Positions 1 to 11,177 of a DNA stretch of 64,000 nt are shown in pieces. The position numbers and the translations under genes were made by a program. Position 1 is the first letter of the stretch. Every line of letters begins with the position of its first letter. The notes beneath the pieces are model-generated. The model was not told where the DNA came from and made no database searches. It worked only from the letters and a program-made list of their open reading frames with translations. Origin of the DNA: Gigaspora rosea (taxonomy: Eukaryota; Glomeromycota; Glomeromycetes; Diversisporales; Gigasporaceae); contig QKWP01001677.1 in NCBI GenBank assembly GCA_003550325.1, forward strand, positions 1 through 64,000. Reading direction: 5' to 3'.

Positions 1-310
1 TCTCCATCTTTTTTAGGATATAATTAATTGATGTTCCTTTTTCCTTTAGTGGTTGTGGCCATACTTTGCGCTCATTCACCAGTTTTATTTCCATTTCATG
101 CATTTCTTTTATTATTGCTGCAGTTCTAGAGAAATTAACTTCTTTAGGGAAGACTGGTTCCTCTTCCAGTATAGAAGTGTTTGTGTTTGCCGCGTTTTGT
201 AGCTCTTGTAGGATAATAAAAGCTGGTGTCTCGTCCCAATTCGTATTATTCATATCTTTCCATAGTTGATTCACGTGTTGTAAATGTTGTATATCTTTCA
301 TTTTATTCAT
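1..310 (-). CDS. Partial unrecognised protein, 3' end outside the window
   Basis: A frame starts at an ATG at 310 and stays open to the left edge, giving at least 103 codons with the 3' end missing. The first residues are MNKMKDIQHLQHVNQLWKDM. The chain is polar and charged, with several acidic runs around residues 50-60, and shows no signal peptide or membrane segment. Base composition is visibly less AT-biased than the DNA to its right, which favours real coding sequence. A second in-frame ATG lies three codons downstream, so the start is uncertain. I do not recognise the family; it could be a host gene or an ORF of a mobile element. No neighbour within 1 kb helps. Confidence 0.5.
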   Translation of the reverse strand, partial: MNKMKDIQHLQHVNQLWKDMNNTNWDETPAFIILQELQNAANTNTSILEEEPVFPKEVNFSRTAAIIKEMHEMEIKLVNERKVWPQPLKEKGTSINYILKKME

Positions 311-1601
311 ACCATATATGTTGTAGTGCCATAATAAAGCATTAGGTGTACTATTATAAATTATAAACACTGTACAGTATAAATCAAGATACAAGCAACA
401 ATTTATTGGAAAGTATAACGCTAATATATTAGCATTAATTATATGCTTTTCAATTTATCTACAGTTTAATAATGATATATATAGTAACACTATTTTTTTT
501 TAAAGATAAATACCCAATAATAAGCTACCCCCATGTTCAGTATTAATTGCTAAAATCTTCTATACAGTAATACCTTTCTAAGTGCTAAGTTTATTGATAT
601 TATACAAAAAATTAAAGGTAGCTTATTTTTGAGTAAATTTGATTTTTGGTCAATTGCAGATAGTTTTTTTTTTCCACTTTGTAACCAGTCTGAACTTTAA
701 GAAATTATTTAGAGGCTACATAATATATATTCTAACTATAATGAATAACACAAAACCCGACTGCTACCAACAAGTACTCAAGTTTGGTTACTGCACTAAT
801 GTTTGTCTATAGTACCTATGCACAGTATTTTCCACACATCAAGTACTAATAAAAACTGTTATCTAGCTACCTACTTTATAATTTATATTTTCTTAAAAAA
901 CTTCTTCTTTAAGCTTCTTATGATGAAGAATAAAAAAAGAAAAAAATTAAAAAGAAAACAAGCAATATTATCTAAACCAAAAAGAAACTAATAAAACAAC
1001 TAAAAGAATAAAAGAAATAAAGAAAACCAAAAACAAAGCAAAGAAAAATAAAATATGAAGGTGCTAAAGGTCTGTATGAGGCTATAAAAATTATATAGCA
1101 CTTATGGAAAAAAAGATTTATTAAAATATTATATGATAAAAATAACTATGTCCAATAACTAAAAAAAGATAAAAAATTTTTCATGTGCTCTTCCAGATTT
1201 TAACATATCATTCATTATTTATTTGTGTGTATAGTAGTGACCAAATTCACTTGTTAATTTGACAATAATCATTAATTTTTTTAACAAAAATATAATGGTT
1301 TTGTGAATCTTTTTTCAACTAGTAAGTTAAATAAAAAGTGCTAATTCCAAATACTTGGTTTAAAAAAAAAAGAACGTTTTCAGCAACTTGTTGTTGTCAG
1401 AGACCATATGATGCTAATCCAGAACATTTTCAAATTGAAAGAAGTAAATACTACCAATCTTTTGAAAAAGTTAAACTAGAATTCTCACTTTTTAACAAAA
1501 ATTTTAAAAAAATCCAACAGGATGAAAAATAAAATAAGAAAGATACCAAATATAAATGAGTTTGTAGAAGTTATATTGTACATAATGATATATTTCAAAA
1601 C
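311..1601. other. AT-rich non-coding stretch
   Basis: No gene recognised. It contains a degenerate member of the AATAAGCTACC MITE group (about 505-640, with AATAAGCTACC near the left and its complement near the right). A short frame at 1338-1532 has no supporting homology. Confidence 0.5.
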
Positions 1602-2021
1602 TAGTGGTCGTATTCTAGGGTATAGTAACCGGTTAACCGCTAGGTTACTCAGATAACCGGATTATAAAATTAGTTAACGGGTTTCACAATTAAGTTATCT
1701 GGTTAACTTATAAGATAATATAGGGTAATATAGGGTAAAATCTAATAAGGTAGTTGCGCGATGCTATCACGCAAAACCAGAAATGTAAATTTATAAATTT
1801 ACTTAACTATTTTAATTCTGTAGACTGGAATAAGAAGCTCTTAACGAGTTCAATAGAATGGGCTTATTAGTTAACCGGATATTTTATAACTAGCAGTTAA
1901 CCGGTTATTATATTTAGGGTATAACCGTTATCCGTTTACTTCAATAGGTTATAAAACCGGTTATTAGATTTTATAAAAGGTTATACCCTTTCGGGTAAAG
2001 AGTTATCGGGTACGACCACTA
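1602..2021. mobile_element. hAT-type MITE, 420 bp, TSD TTCAAAAC
   Basis: The ends are TAGTGGTCGTA and TACGACCACTA, perfect inverse complements. They are flanked by an exact 8-bp duplication TTCAAAAC (1594-1601 and 2022-2029). The interior is rich in copies of CCGGTTA/TAACCGG. An 8-bp duplication and TAGTG termini are typical of hAT. No coding capacity. Confidence 0.9.
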
Positions 2022-3134
2022 TTCAAAACTAAATTCTAGTATTTAAGCTTGCTACTTTTTTGTTCAATAGCACTAAAAATACGAACTAAAAGAACTATCT
2101 ATCAAGTTTATCCAAAGACGTTTCAGGTTCCTTCTTTCTACAGTATTTCAGTTTTCTAATAGATAGCCTCAAGTTTTAGCTACTATTTAGTAGAGCTAGT
2201 TTTCTATTTTATATCTAATATATTAAATGTACAATTGGTCTTGAAAAATTTGGTACAGGTGATTATTGAAAAGAGTTGTCTTATTTGTCAATCACAAATA
2301 GTTGCTATATAGTAAAGTCTAGATTTTACTATATTAATTAACAATTATAAACTTGTTTGGAAAATCAAATATACATAACTAAAATTTTTATTAAAATTCA
2401 AGAAATTTTATTATTCAACTTTAATTTTAATTTTTTTGTTGAATTTAAAAATTAAAAGTCAAATAATAAAATGTTTTCAATTTTGCTAAAATTTTAAAGT
2501 ACAGTATATATATTTTTGATTTTCTAAATAAGTTTATTTAAGCAATGATAATTGATTTATATAGTAAAATTTGGAATTTACTATATAGAGTAGCATATTT
2601 TTGAGTTAAAACCATTTTTGAGTTTTTTGATTTAAAGAAAAGTAGTTGATCTAAAAAGAGATAGCTCATTTTAGATAGTAGTCTATTTTTGAATACATAC
2701 AATAAGATATTGCCAAGTCTAGATTTAAATTATACAGATTATACAGTATGTTTGTTCTAAATTATAAATTAGATACTAATACTATAATCAAATACTGTAT
2801 AGGTTTGAAAATATAATTTTTCTAAACTATTAATACAATACAAACTTGAATTTTATTGGTTAAATACTTACTTAATCACAGACATACATTTATAGAATTG
2901 TGTATATAAGTTTGGGCTATCAAAACCTATACACATATATAACATAGAGGTATATATATACTTAGCTCTAAGTTTCAAGCTTGGGACCAGGCTATAATAT
3001 GCATTTAGAAAAAGTATGTATTTAATTACTGATCCAGATAAGATCGGTACTATTTTTATATTAGAATTTGGAGAAAATTACTAAATCAGCAAATTTATTA
3101 TAGTGTAATCTTATGTAAAATCTTACAAACCATA
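2022..3134. repeat. AT-rich stretch with a foldback at about 2305-2590
   Basis: No gene. From about 2305 to 2590 the sequence folds on itself: TATAGTAAAGTCTAGATTTT on the left is mirrored by a complement ending at the TATAGTAAAATTTGG segment on the right, with arms of roughly 140 bp and several mismatches. Around 3030-3075 a segment with GATAAGATCGGTACTATTTT resembles the terminal arms of the 39.8-44.2 kb element. Confidence 0.5.
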
Positions 3135-3665
3135 GGGGGCTCCATAAATAACGTTATGTACCCCTCATAGTAGCACTTGACCCTCACTATATAAAAAAAT
3201 TTTTCAAAATTCGTATGTTTATATATAAAATTTTACAAAAACTTGAATATATTGTAATACAGTAATCCGATTTGGATGATTTAGGTACCATTCGATTCGT
3301 CTCAGTGAGACGAATTCAATGATATCAAAATCATTTTATTTGGATCACTAGATCAATAGTTATTCACAAAAAACTATTGATTTTATAGTCATTTTATAAG
3401 AAAACATAATAACCAATAGTATTTGGCCAATAACTTTAGATCCAGTGATCTAAATGAAATGAAATTGGTACCATTCGACTACTCTCACCAAGACGAATCG
3501 AATGGTACCAAAATCATTAACTTTGGACTACTGGATCAGTTTTTAGACGATTTTTTCTAAACAAATTGCATTATATTTTTTTGACCTCCCACCTAATTAA
3601 GAAGAAAAATGTTATATTTTGTCAGACCCCTCCCCCTCTTGTATAACGTTATTTCTGGATGCCCC
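3135..3665. mobile_element. PIF/Harbinger-like MITE, 531 bp, TSD ATA
   Basis: The ends are GGGGGCTCCATAAATAACG and the near-complement CGTTATTTCTGGATGCCCC. A 3-bp ATA flanks both sides (3132-3134 and 3666-3668). G-rich termini and an A/T trinucleotide duplication fit PIF/Harbinger. The interior is a stack of inverted repeats around CGTCTCAGTGAGACG and related palindromes. A diverged relative lies at 29041-29576. Confidence 0.7.
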
Positions 3666-4009
3666 ATAATATAAACAAAATATTATGTAATATATTTTGA
3701 AATATTTCGAAATATCAAATTTTTGAAATATTACGAAAGTAATTTCGAAATATTTAGAAATATGGGGTGAAGTCAATAGAAATGGGACAAATCTATCTAA
3801 TAAATTTGTCCCATTTCTATTGACTCCACCCTATATATTATAAAATATTTTAAACTCTTTCAAAATATTTTAGAACTAGAAAACCAAGCTAGATTAGTAG
3901 ATCTGTAATCTGGATTGCACATTAAACTGATTTTTCGAAATAGTTCAAAGTAGTTCGATTATATTCAAATTCTGTACTACAAGATCAGATTAGATATTAT
4001 TAGATCTTC
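3666..4009. repeat. AT-rich spacer with a 70-bp hairpin
   Basis: A near-perfect hairpin occupies about 3762-3834: GGGTGAAGTCAATAGAAATG on the left, with its complement ending in CTATTGACTCCACCC. The arms resemble the ends of the MITE at 27313-27650 (TTTCAATAGAAAC). The rest is AAATATTTCGAAATAT-type sequence with no gene. Confidence 0.6.
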
Positions 4010-4524
4010 TATTTTGTTTTTTCACTTTTTTTTTATTTTGTTTTTTATTTTGTTTCATTTTTTGTTTTCGTTCATTTTTTTGTTTTCGTCATTTTTTTTT
4101 ATTTATTTTTTAATTTTTTTATTTTATTTTTATTTTAGCACTTTACAAGAAAACCAAACAACTTTTCGAATTCTTGTGCATGCCAACTACAACTTCCAAC
4201 ACTTTCAAAAACACACTCTTAGCAATTTCTAAATTTTTAAGAATGCTTCTTTAGAGAAATAGTCAAGTTTTTGCAAGTTTTTGCAAGTTTTTGCAAGTTC
4301 TTGCAAGGTTTTGCTTTATTTATTTTTTCTTTTTTCGTGTTTTTTTTTTGTTTTTTTTGGTTTATTTTTAAAATTTTTTTTATTAATTTATTTTATTTCG
4401 GCACTTTGCGAAAAAAAACAAACAACTTTTCAAAACCTTGTGCATGCCAACTACACTTCTTACATTTCAAGAACACACCTTAGCAATTTCTAAATTTTCA
4501 AAAATGCTTCTTTAGAGAAATAGG
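4010..4524 (+). repeat. TTGCAAG dispersed tandem repeat, two units
   Basis: Two units of about 250 bp. Each has repeated TTTTTGCAAG, then a T-rich tract, then a CGGCACTTTGCGAAAA-like segment, TGCATGCCAACTAC, and a GCTTCTTTAGAGAAA ending. More units lie at 6886-7625 and, inverted, at 26532-27245. The small frames here are low-complexity FFFILF-type translations. Confidence 0.7.
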
Positions 4525-4989
4525 TAGTGTTCTGCACAGATTGGATTAGACAGATATTTTTAAAGATCCAGATCTGATCTGAAAAACAGATCGAATCTAA
4601 GTTAACATTCGGATCCGAATAAGAAAAATCTGAATCAGATCCGGATCCAATATAAATAATGCTTTTCTTAAAATATGCACTTATTTATATAATATAATTG
4701 CTTTGATATTTTTTAAATTGTTAATAATTTAGGTATGGTAGCTAGTGTGGAACCTTTCGGCGGACCATTTAAATTAGACACCAAAAGTGTACGTGTGGCT
4801 AGTTGTACTTTCATCCATATAGAATCCAGATATAAACTGAATAAAGTATATGCCCCAAAACAGGCACTTTGAATTTGAAAAAAAAAATTGGTAATAATTT
4901 AATAAGTCATAAAAAAAACTTTTGAACTAATTTATTTTTCAAGCAAATATCTTATATAATTTAAATAAAAATTATAAAAAAAGAAAAAA

Positions 4990-5208
4990 TGCATTTGTCA
5001 CTCCTCGTGACTGTTACAGGCAATAAGGCCATTAAAGTAAAGTAAAGTTAGATTTAAAATTAGAGTCAAAATTATTAAAGTTAGGATCAAAATTAATACA
5101 GAATTGCGAGAGGATCATTTTTTGTTAGAAGTGCAATAGGTATTATCTTAGTAAAGTTTTGAGTTATAAATAAACCCGTGACAAAAAAATGTGTCGCAGG
5201 GGGCGACA
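4990..5208. mobile_element. TTTGTCGCC-type MITE (about 220 bp)
   Basis: The left end ATTTGTCACTCCTCGTGAC is mirrored at the right by GTGTCGCAGGGGGCGACAAAT. The same family occurs at 9514-9837. Target duplication not clear. Confidence 0.5.
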
Positions 5209-5350
5209 AATACATTCCTCTATAAAAAAATAAGATTATTTCTGGTGATTTCGAAGAATTTCTCACATATATGCATACTACAAGCTACTTTGTTTAAATC
5301 TGTAAGTGACAGATTATCTTCGCCTATTATATAATAAGTATACCCAAGTT

Positions 5351-5854
5351 TAGTGTTCAGACCCGTTATGAAAATCCCAACCCGGGTCACCCACGGGTGG
5401 GTCACCTGGGTGACCCGGGTGAACACTAGGTAGTAGAAAAATTCCACTATGGGTCACCCGCAGGTGGTAACACAGGTCACCCGCAGGTAGTAACATGGGT
5501 CACCCAAGTAATAAAAAAATTTTATAGTCTAATTCTAAAAAAAAAAAAAAAAAAACGATTTTATCGCAATTTTTACTTTTTCGACTATAAAATTTTTTTA
5601 TCACTCGGATGACTCGTGTTACTACCTGTGGGTGACCCGTAGTGGAATTTTTCTACTACCTAGTGTTCACCTGTGGGATTTTCATGACAGGTTAGAACAC
5701 TACTATATAGTTTATAACCAACTCATATGGGTCACCCATGTAGGTAACACATGGGTAACCCGCGGGTTGACCACTCGGGTGGGCCATAATTCTACCTGGG
5801 TCACCTGCCCACCCGCGAGTGACCCAGGTGAGTATCACCCGGGTCTGAACACTA
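5351..5854. mobile_element. hAT-type MITE with GGGTGACCC internal repeats, 504 bp, TSD CCCAAGTT
   Basis: Perfect 15-bp inverted ends TAGTGTTCAGACCCG and CGGGTCTGAACACTA are flanked by an exact 8-bp CCCAAGTT (5343-5350 and 5855-5862). The interior has more than a dozen GGGTGACCC/GGGTCACC units in both orientations plus a central poly(A) tract, and it is far more GC-rich than the surroundings. Frames across it are repeat translations. Confidence 0.92.
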
Positions 5855-6369
5855 CCCAAGTTTTTAATGCAAATGGTTTATTATATCTGCCATCATCCAA
5901 TAAAGTTCAATTTTTCATATCTGCCTATTATAAAAAGATATTTTTACAACTTCTTAATACAAATATATTATCTAGTTCAATCTCTAATAATTTATTTAAA
6001 TCAGCAAGCGACTTATTATATTTGTTCAAGTATGACTTAAATATGAACTTAGTAAAATAATTTCATGATTTATAACTATTGAAAATAATATTAAGTTATA
6101 TACATACAGTTCATCTAGTTTCTTTACCATGACTTTAAATATCAAAAAGTTCTTTAGTACCAGAAAAAAAGGTTCTTTTAAAAAAAAGTTCCAGTTCAAT
6201 ATCATAATGCATATCGCAAAGTTCTTTATATTAAAAAAAAAAATTTATCATAACGTTCCTTTCTTTTATAATCGTTAGGAATTAGAAGCTTAGAAGACTT
6301 AGAAAATTTAGAAGTCTAGAAAACTTAGAAGGCATAAAAAAACTTAAAAAAGCATTTAATGGTTTAGAG

Positions 6370-6653
6370 AGGTCCCTGAACATCTCTCATATAGGTCAAA
6401 ACTGGATTTTGGCCAATTTTAGCCCAATTTGCTAAAAATAACAAAATATATTTGTTTAATTTAGTGATCAGAATTAAATGAACTTTTTTTTGTTAGATGT
6501 GCCTCACTGAGAGCTTCATTTTAAAAAAAGCTTGTTCAAATTGGTCTACTGGATGCCAAGATAATTGGCAAAAACTGATTTTTGTTTCTCAAATTTCAGG
6601 AGTTTTTGCTAAAAAAAACAAGTATGACCTCTATATTAGATATCTGGGGTCCT
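6370..6653. mobile_element. AGGACCC-family MITE, 284 bp, TSD GTTTAGAG
   Basis: The ends AGGTCCCTGAACATCTCTC and GATATCTGGGGTCCT are inverse complements with mismatches. The 8-bp GTTTAGAG flanks both sides exactly (6362-6369 and 6654-6661). It contains the palindromic core CCTCACTGAGAG and is closely related to 29686-29972. Confidence 0.85.
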
Positions 6654-6885
6654 GTTTAGAGATAAAAAAATTAGATGGTCTAGAACGCTTTTTTTTAGAT
6701 AATATAAGCCAATTAGAATATAATATTACTAATTACAGTTATTTGAACGAATTCAAACAGATCTACCAGATCGGATCTCAATATGGATCTGGATTCAGTA
6801 GTACTTAAAATCATGGATCCAGATCTGATCCGAATACCGGATCTGGATTGGATTAGGATCCTCAGATCGAATCTGTAGAACACTA

Positions 6886-7338
6886 GAAATAGACACAAGT
6901 TTTTACAAGTTTGTGCAAGTTTTTGCAGCTTTTTGCAAGTTATTGCAAGGTTTCGCTTCATTTATTTTTTTGTTTTGTGTTTTTTGTTTTTGTTTTTTTT
7001 TGGTTTATTTTTAAAATTTTTTTATTAATTTATTTTATTTTGGCACTTTGCGAGAAAAACAAACAACTTTTAAAACCTTGCGCATGCTAACTAAGACTTT
7101 TGACACTTTCAAGAACACACCAGCAATTTTTAAAATTTCAAGAATGCTTCTTTAGAGAAATGGGCGCAAGTTTTTGCAAGTTTTTGCAAGTTCTTGCAAG
7201 GTTTCGCTTCATTTATTTTTTTGCTTCGTGTTTTTTGTTTTTGTTTTTTTGGTTTATTTTTAAAATTTTTTTTATTAAATTATTTTATTTCGGCACTTTG
7301 CAAAAAAATCAATTTTTCGAAACCTTGCACATGCCAAC
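6886..7338 (+). repeat. TTGCAAG tandem repeat, further units
   Basis: Continuation of the repeat seen at 4010-4524, with one and a half units. It ends inside TGCCAAC where the MITE at 7339 is inserted, and resumes at 7585 (about 7585-7625). Confidence 0.7.
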
Positions 7339-7584
7339 TATACATGAGGACGAAATTATTTCAATTATTTCGGGTTCTAAAACCCAAAATTAAATTTGAA
7401 AACAAAATTGTTTTTGACCTATTTTACTTGAAAGACGAAATTATTTGATACTTTTTTTAAATAGACAAAATTATAAGAAACATATTTATATAAATTTTAT
7501 TTGCTCTTCCTTATAAAAAATTTTAATTTTTTCTAATGAAAATAAAATAGACCTTTTTTAAAAATCAATTTCGGTGGCATCACT
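7339..7584 (+). mobile_element. hAT-type MITE, 246 bp, TSD AT(G/A)CCAAC
   Basis: The ends are TATACATGAGGACGAAA and CGGTGGCATCACTA, with little terminal complementarity. Flanks ATGCCAAC and ATACCAAC match at 7 of 8. An inverted sibling at 31159-31397 has a perfect 8-bp duplication, which fixes the ends. It interrupts a TTGCAAG repeat unit. Confidence 0.8.
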
Positions 7585-8187
7585 AATACCAACTACGACT
7601 TTCGACACTTTCAAAACTGATAAAAAACAAAGAAGCAAAAATAATAGCTAACTGTGGAGTGAGCAAAAATAAGTGTACAGGGCTAGTTCTTTGTATATAT
7701 ACATAGTAATAGAATTAGATACGACAAAGTGTGAAAGTAGTTTAAAATATTTGTAATAATATAAAAATAATTCGTAATATATAATAAAGTAAGTAATATT
7801 ATTAATTAAAAATGTATATTTAATAAATGTAAAATATAATGTATAATAATAATAAATAAATAAATATAAAATTTTATATTAAATTGCAAAACTATGTAAA
7901 ATATTGCGAAAACTTGTAAAAAAGTATGATTATGTGAACTTGTATATCATTTATTTGTTTTTTAAAAAATTCTGAAAATTTGTGAAAATTTGCAAAATAT
8001 TGCAAAACTATGTGAAAATATCAAAATATCATATTCTGTGCACATTAGTTTATTGATCTGCATAAGTATGCAACCCTTGTAGAAGAGGTAATTTGCATTT
8101 TTTTATTTGGTTTATTTCGCAATATTTCACAATATATTTTGAAATATTTCAAAATAATAACCATAATATTACCGTAATATAAGTATA
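7585..8187. repeat. AT-rich stretch with repeat R (7620-7830)
   Basis: About 7620-7830 (AAGCAAAAATAATAGCTAAC, then GGGCTAGTTCTTTGTATATA) has an inverted copy at about 24364-24560. The remainder is AT-rich with TTGCAAAA and AATATTTC motifs. No gene. Confidence 0.5.
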
Positions 8188-8304
8188 CAATATTGGGCAA
8201 AAATTGTAGAATAACAGTAATTTGGCAAATGATCATGTGTTGCTCTGTGGCATGTGTAGCCAATCATTTGCCAAATTACTGTATTCGACAATTGCCCAAT
8301 ATTG
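8188..8304. repeat. Palindromic MITE-like hairpin, 117 bp
   Basis: The left arm, starting CAATATTGGGCAA and running through TAATTTGGCAAATGATCA, is complementary to the right arm, which ends in TTGCCCAATATTG. The loop is about 20 bp (around TGTTGCTCTGTGG). Confidence 0.75.
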
Positions 8305-8547
8305 GTATTATTCGGCAAATTTATGATCATGATTGGTAGGGAGTTGCTCGCTAAGTTTTAATTTAAATAAATATGTTTACATCATAATACATAAAAAAAT
8401 AACAAGAAGAAATTTTTTCAGATCATATGAGTTTGCCGGATAATATATAATATACTGCATTGATTATAAGATTTTTGTAATATTACGGACCGTAATATCT
8501 TATGTAAGATTATGTATATATAATTTGCTGATGTATATTTTTCATTA

Positions 8548-9104
8548 TATGCTGAAATTTGACAACTATGACTATGAAAATAATTTTTTTATTAAGTTAA
8601 CAGCACAAGTCAATTAATTGAATGTTATAGAGCTCACTAAGACATAAAGTTAGATCTCTTTAAATGCATATCGTTGGAACCAAACTTTTGGAGATATGCA
8701 TTAAGAGAACAATAAGAAAAAATGCATTTATAGAGGTTTGGTATATATTTGGACCAGAAAACTAATATATATTTAAAGAAGTTATGCACTTAGGGGGGAT
8801 GCATTTAGAAAGGTCGACTGTATTTAATAGTAGTTAGATACTGGTTAGATCATTCAAATTGGTCTAGTATTTGCTAAAATATCACTAAAAAATACTTGGC
8901 TGACTATAGTTTGTTTATATAGAATTTTATATAGTCAGCCAATCATTTTTTAGTGATATCTCAGCATATACTAGACCAATTTGAATGATCTAACTACTTT
9001 TAGATGCGTTTTAGTAAGTTCTACAACTTTCAATTAATTAATTTGTGCTGTTAACTTCATAAAAAAATTACTTCTATAGTCATGGTTATCAGATTTCAGC
9101 ATAT
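8548..9104. repeat. Long imperfect palindrome, about 557 bp
   Basis: Outer arms: ATGCTGAAATTTGACAAC on the left and GGTTATCAGATTTCAGCAT on the right. Next pair: TAAGTTAACAGCACAA and TTGTGCTGTTAACTT. Inner pair: GATCATTCAAATTGGTCTAG and CTAGACCAATTTGAATGATC at 8850-9000. A non-palindromic segment at about 8640-8850 ends in AAGGTCGACTGTA, like the Tc1-type MITE termini elsewhere here, and may be an insertion in the left arm. Confidence 0.7.
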
Positions 9105-9513
9105 TAAAAAGTTTATATTGTACTTATTCCCAAAATTTACTATTGTCCCAATATAGTAATAGTGCTGATTTTATTCGGATCATCAATTAAAAAAAATACA
9201 CTTAGGGAGATAATACTTGTTTGCATCTCAAAAATAAGCTACTTCTAATTTTTTAAGCTCAAAATTGTCCAAAAAACAGTAGCTTATTTTGAGAATCAAT
9301 AGTAATAGCATTTTTATACTTTGTTTTCTTTGACTTTGTTTTTGGTTTCATTGTTTTTGTAATTTTTCTTTTAGTTGTATTTTGGTTTTTTGGTTTGGTT
9401 TTTTTGTTTAGATAGTGTTTTTCAATCTTTTTTTTTGATTTTTTTCTTTTTTTATTTTTCTAAATAAGAAGCTTAGAAAAAAAGAAATAGATTATAAAGT
9501 AAGAATGAATCTG
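9105..9513. other. AT-rich spacer with a degenerate MITE
   Basis: At 9217-9300 a short element with AAAATAAGCTAC and GTAGCTTATTTT ends belongs to the same group as 9917-10210. The rest is T-rich low complexity. No gene. Confidence 0.5.
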
Positions 9514-9837
9514 TTTGTCGCCGGCAGTAACAGTTACCAGAGTGTGATCGACCAATTAGATTAAAGGATTATTTGTAATGTGAAAAATGCAAAAACTTTG
9601 ATTTTTTTAAAAAAACACTTTTAACTTAAAATTTTGTTTATAAAACTACTTTTTTTTATACAAAAAAAAAATTTCTTGCAAAATTTTACTGTATACTAAG
9701 CTATACTCGAACTCTAACTATGGCTTTAACTCTAATCCTAATGATAGTAAGTTTCGACGCTTTGTTTTTGTTTTGATCAAATATTACACAATCTAATTGG
9801 TCGATCATGCTCTGGTGACTGCCACCTCTGGCGACAA
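9514..9837. mobile_element. TTTGTCGCC-type MITE, about 324 bp
   Basis: Arms of about 45 bp: TTTGTCGCCGGCAGTAACAG and GATCGACCAATTAG on the left, mirrored by CTAATTGGTCGATCATG and GCCACCTCTGGCGACAAA on the right. The GATCGACCAAT segment is shared with the ends of the large elements at 22150-24357 and 59390-60790. Confidence 0.7.
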
Positions 9838-9916
9838 AAAATTTTTCATAAAGTAAATAGCTAAGTACTAAATCAAGGTAGTATTATATATTATATAACA
9901 GTATATATAGGTATTA

Positions 9917-10210
9917 CTGTATTTGTCTGAAAATAAGCTACTCTTTTTGGCCAAAAAGTTATACAAAAAATCGTGGGAGTAGCTTATTTTCAAATTGTTA
10001 AATTTTTTGAAAAATTGAAAAACGTACTAATAAAAAGTTGTCCAAATACCATTTCGTTGCACTGAACAAGTTTATTTAATCGATCTTTTGAAGTTTACAT
10101 AGTAAAAAAAAAGTTTTATATGTAGCAACTGTTAACGATTTCTTTAAAAAATTTTCTGAAAATCTGGGGGTAGCTTCTTTTGAAGATAGCTTATTTTCGG
10201 AAACCTACAG
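9917..10210. mobile_element. Tc1/mariner-type MITE, 294 bp, TA duplication
   Basis: The ends CTGTATTTGTCTGAAAATAA and TTATTTTCGGAAACCTACAG are flanked by TA on both sides. Related copies lie at 37492-37810 and 38188-38506. Confidence 0.8.
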
Positions 10211-10547
10211 TAATAGATAAACATCAATGCAATAGCTAGACTTGGGTCTTATAGTCAAATCTTTATAAATACAATATAATGCAATATATATAGACAAAGC
10301 TAGGATCCATAATTAGGCTAAACTACCCAGGCCTGAGCCTGACCCAATACTGCAAAAGTCTGGATTAGGCTTACATTTTTAGACACATTATTATTGTGAG
10401 CCAGGCTTGAGCTAAGCCTGCTAAGATACAGATCTTGGGTTAGATTTTACAAAAAGCCTGCAGGTACCTGATAAGCCTGTTAAATTGATTTTAATATGTA
10501 TGTCATAAGTACTTAAATCACTAAATATCCTTATATATACTTAATGC
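10211..10547. other. Spacer with AGGCCTGAGCCTG-type motifs
   Basis: Around 10325-10490 the motif AGCCTG/CAGGCT recurs (AGGCCTGAGCCTGACCC, GAGCCAGGCTTGAGC). This looks like one end of a decayed element, but no partner end or target duplication was found. No gene. Confidence 0.4.
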
Positions 10548-11169
10548 AAGACCCTAAACAATCTATATGAGGTTATATTTGAAGATCATAGTAAAAATTT
10601 TTTTGGTTAGCCGTTTAAAAACAAAACGTTCACTAAAAAAAAACAAAATATTCCCTAAAAAAAAAAAACAAAATGGCCCTAAAAAAAAAAAAAACTTAAA
10701 AAAAAAAAAAAAGCCCATTTTGATCTATTTTTATCTTTCTCTCTCTTTTATTCCTCTTTCTCTTTTCTCCCTCTTTCCTTTTTCTCCCTCTCTCCTTTTT
10801 TTCCCTTTCTCCTTTTTCTCACTCACTCTCTTTTCTCCCCTTTTTTCCTTTTCTCCCTCTCTCCCTTTTATCCCTTTCTCACTTTTCCCCTCTCTTTCTT
10901 TTCTCCTTTCTCACTTTTCCTCTTTCTCTCTTCTTTTTATTTGCCAGGTTACTATTATAGCCCAATTTTTCATTAGCACATTTCAAATATAACATTTATA
11001 AAAATTACCCCATTAGCATTCTTTCAAATATATCTATTTTACCATTTAGCAGGTTTCAAATATAACCTTTTTCTCTAATATCTACTTTTCAAATATAACC
11101 TTTTTTAAAAAAACGGTTCTTCATTAGCTATTTTTCAACTATGATCTCATATAGATTGTTCAGAGTCCT
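10548..11169. mobile_element. AGGACCC-family element, 622 bp, TSD CTTAATGC
   Basis: The ends AAGACCCTAAACAATCTATA and TATAGATTGTTCAGAGTCCT are flanked by an exact 8-bp CTTAATGC (10540-10547 and 11170-11177). The interior has an A-rich then a pyrimidine-rich (TCTCCCTCTC) tract. An inverted relative is at 62712-63355. The 141-codon frame inside is low-complexity. Confidence 0.85.
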
Positions 11170-11177
11170 CTTAATGC

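Larger units (their letters stand above)
4525..6885. mobile_element. hAT-type element, 2361 bp, TSD GAAATAG(G/A)
   Basis: The ends are TAGTGTTCTGCACAGATT and AATCTGTAGAACACTA. Flanks are GAAATAGG (4517-4524) and GAAATAGA (6886-6893), 7 of 8 identical. It sits inside the TTGCAAG repeat, and the flanks rejoin to a normal repeat unit. GGATCC/GGATCTGGATC motifs cluster in both subterminal regions. No transposase is recognised, so it is non-autonomous. Smaller elements are nested at 4990-5208, 5351-5854 and 6370-6653. A short frame at 4735 (about 45 codons) is of unknown value. Confidence 0.8.

Noticed and set aside
5632..6060. 142-codon open frame rich in W, V, T, H
   Set aside because: Translation of GGGTGACCC repeats of a MITE running past its right end.
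10567..10992. 141-codon open frame on the plus strand
   Set aside because: Poly(A) followed by a TCTCCC tract gives a Lys-rich then Ser/Pro/Phe-rich translation; it lies inside an AGGACCC-family element.
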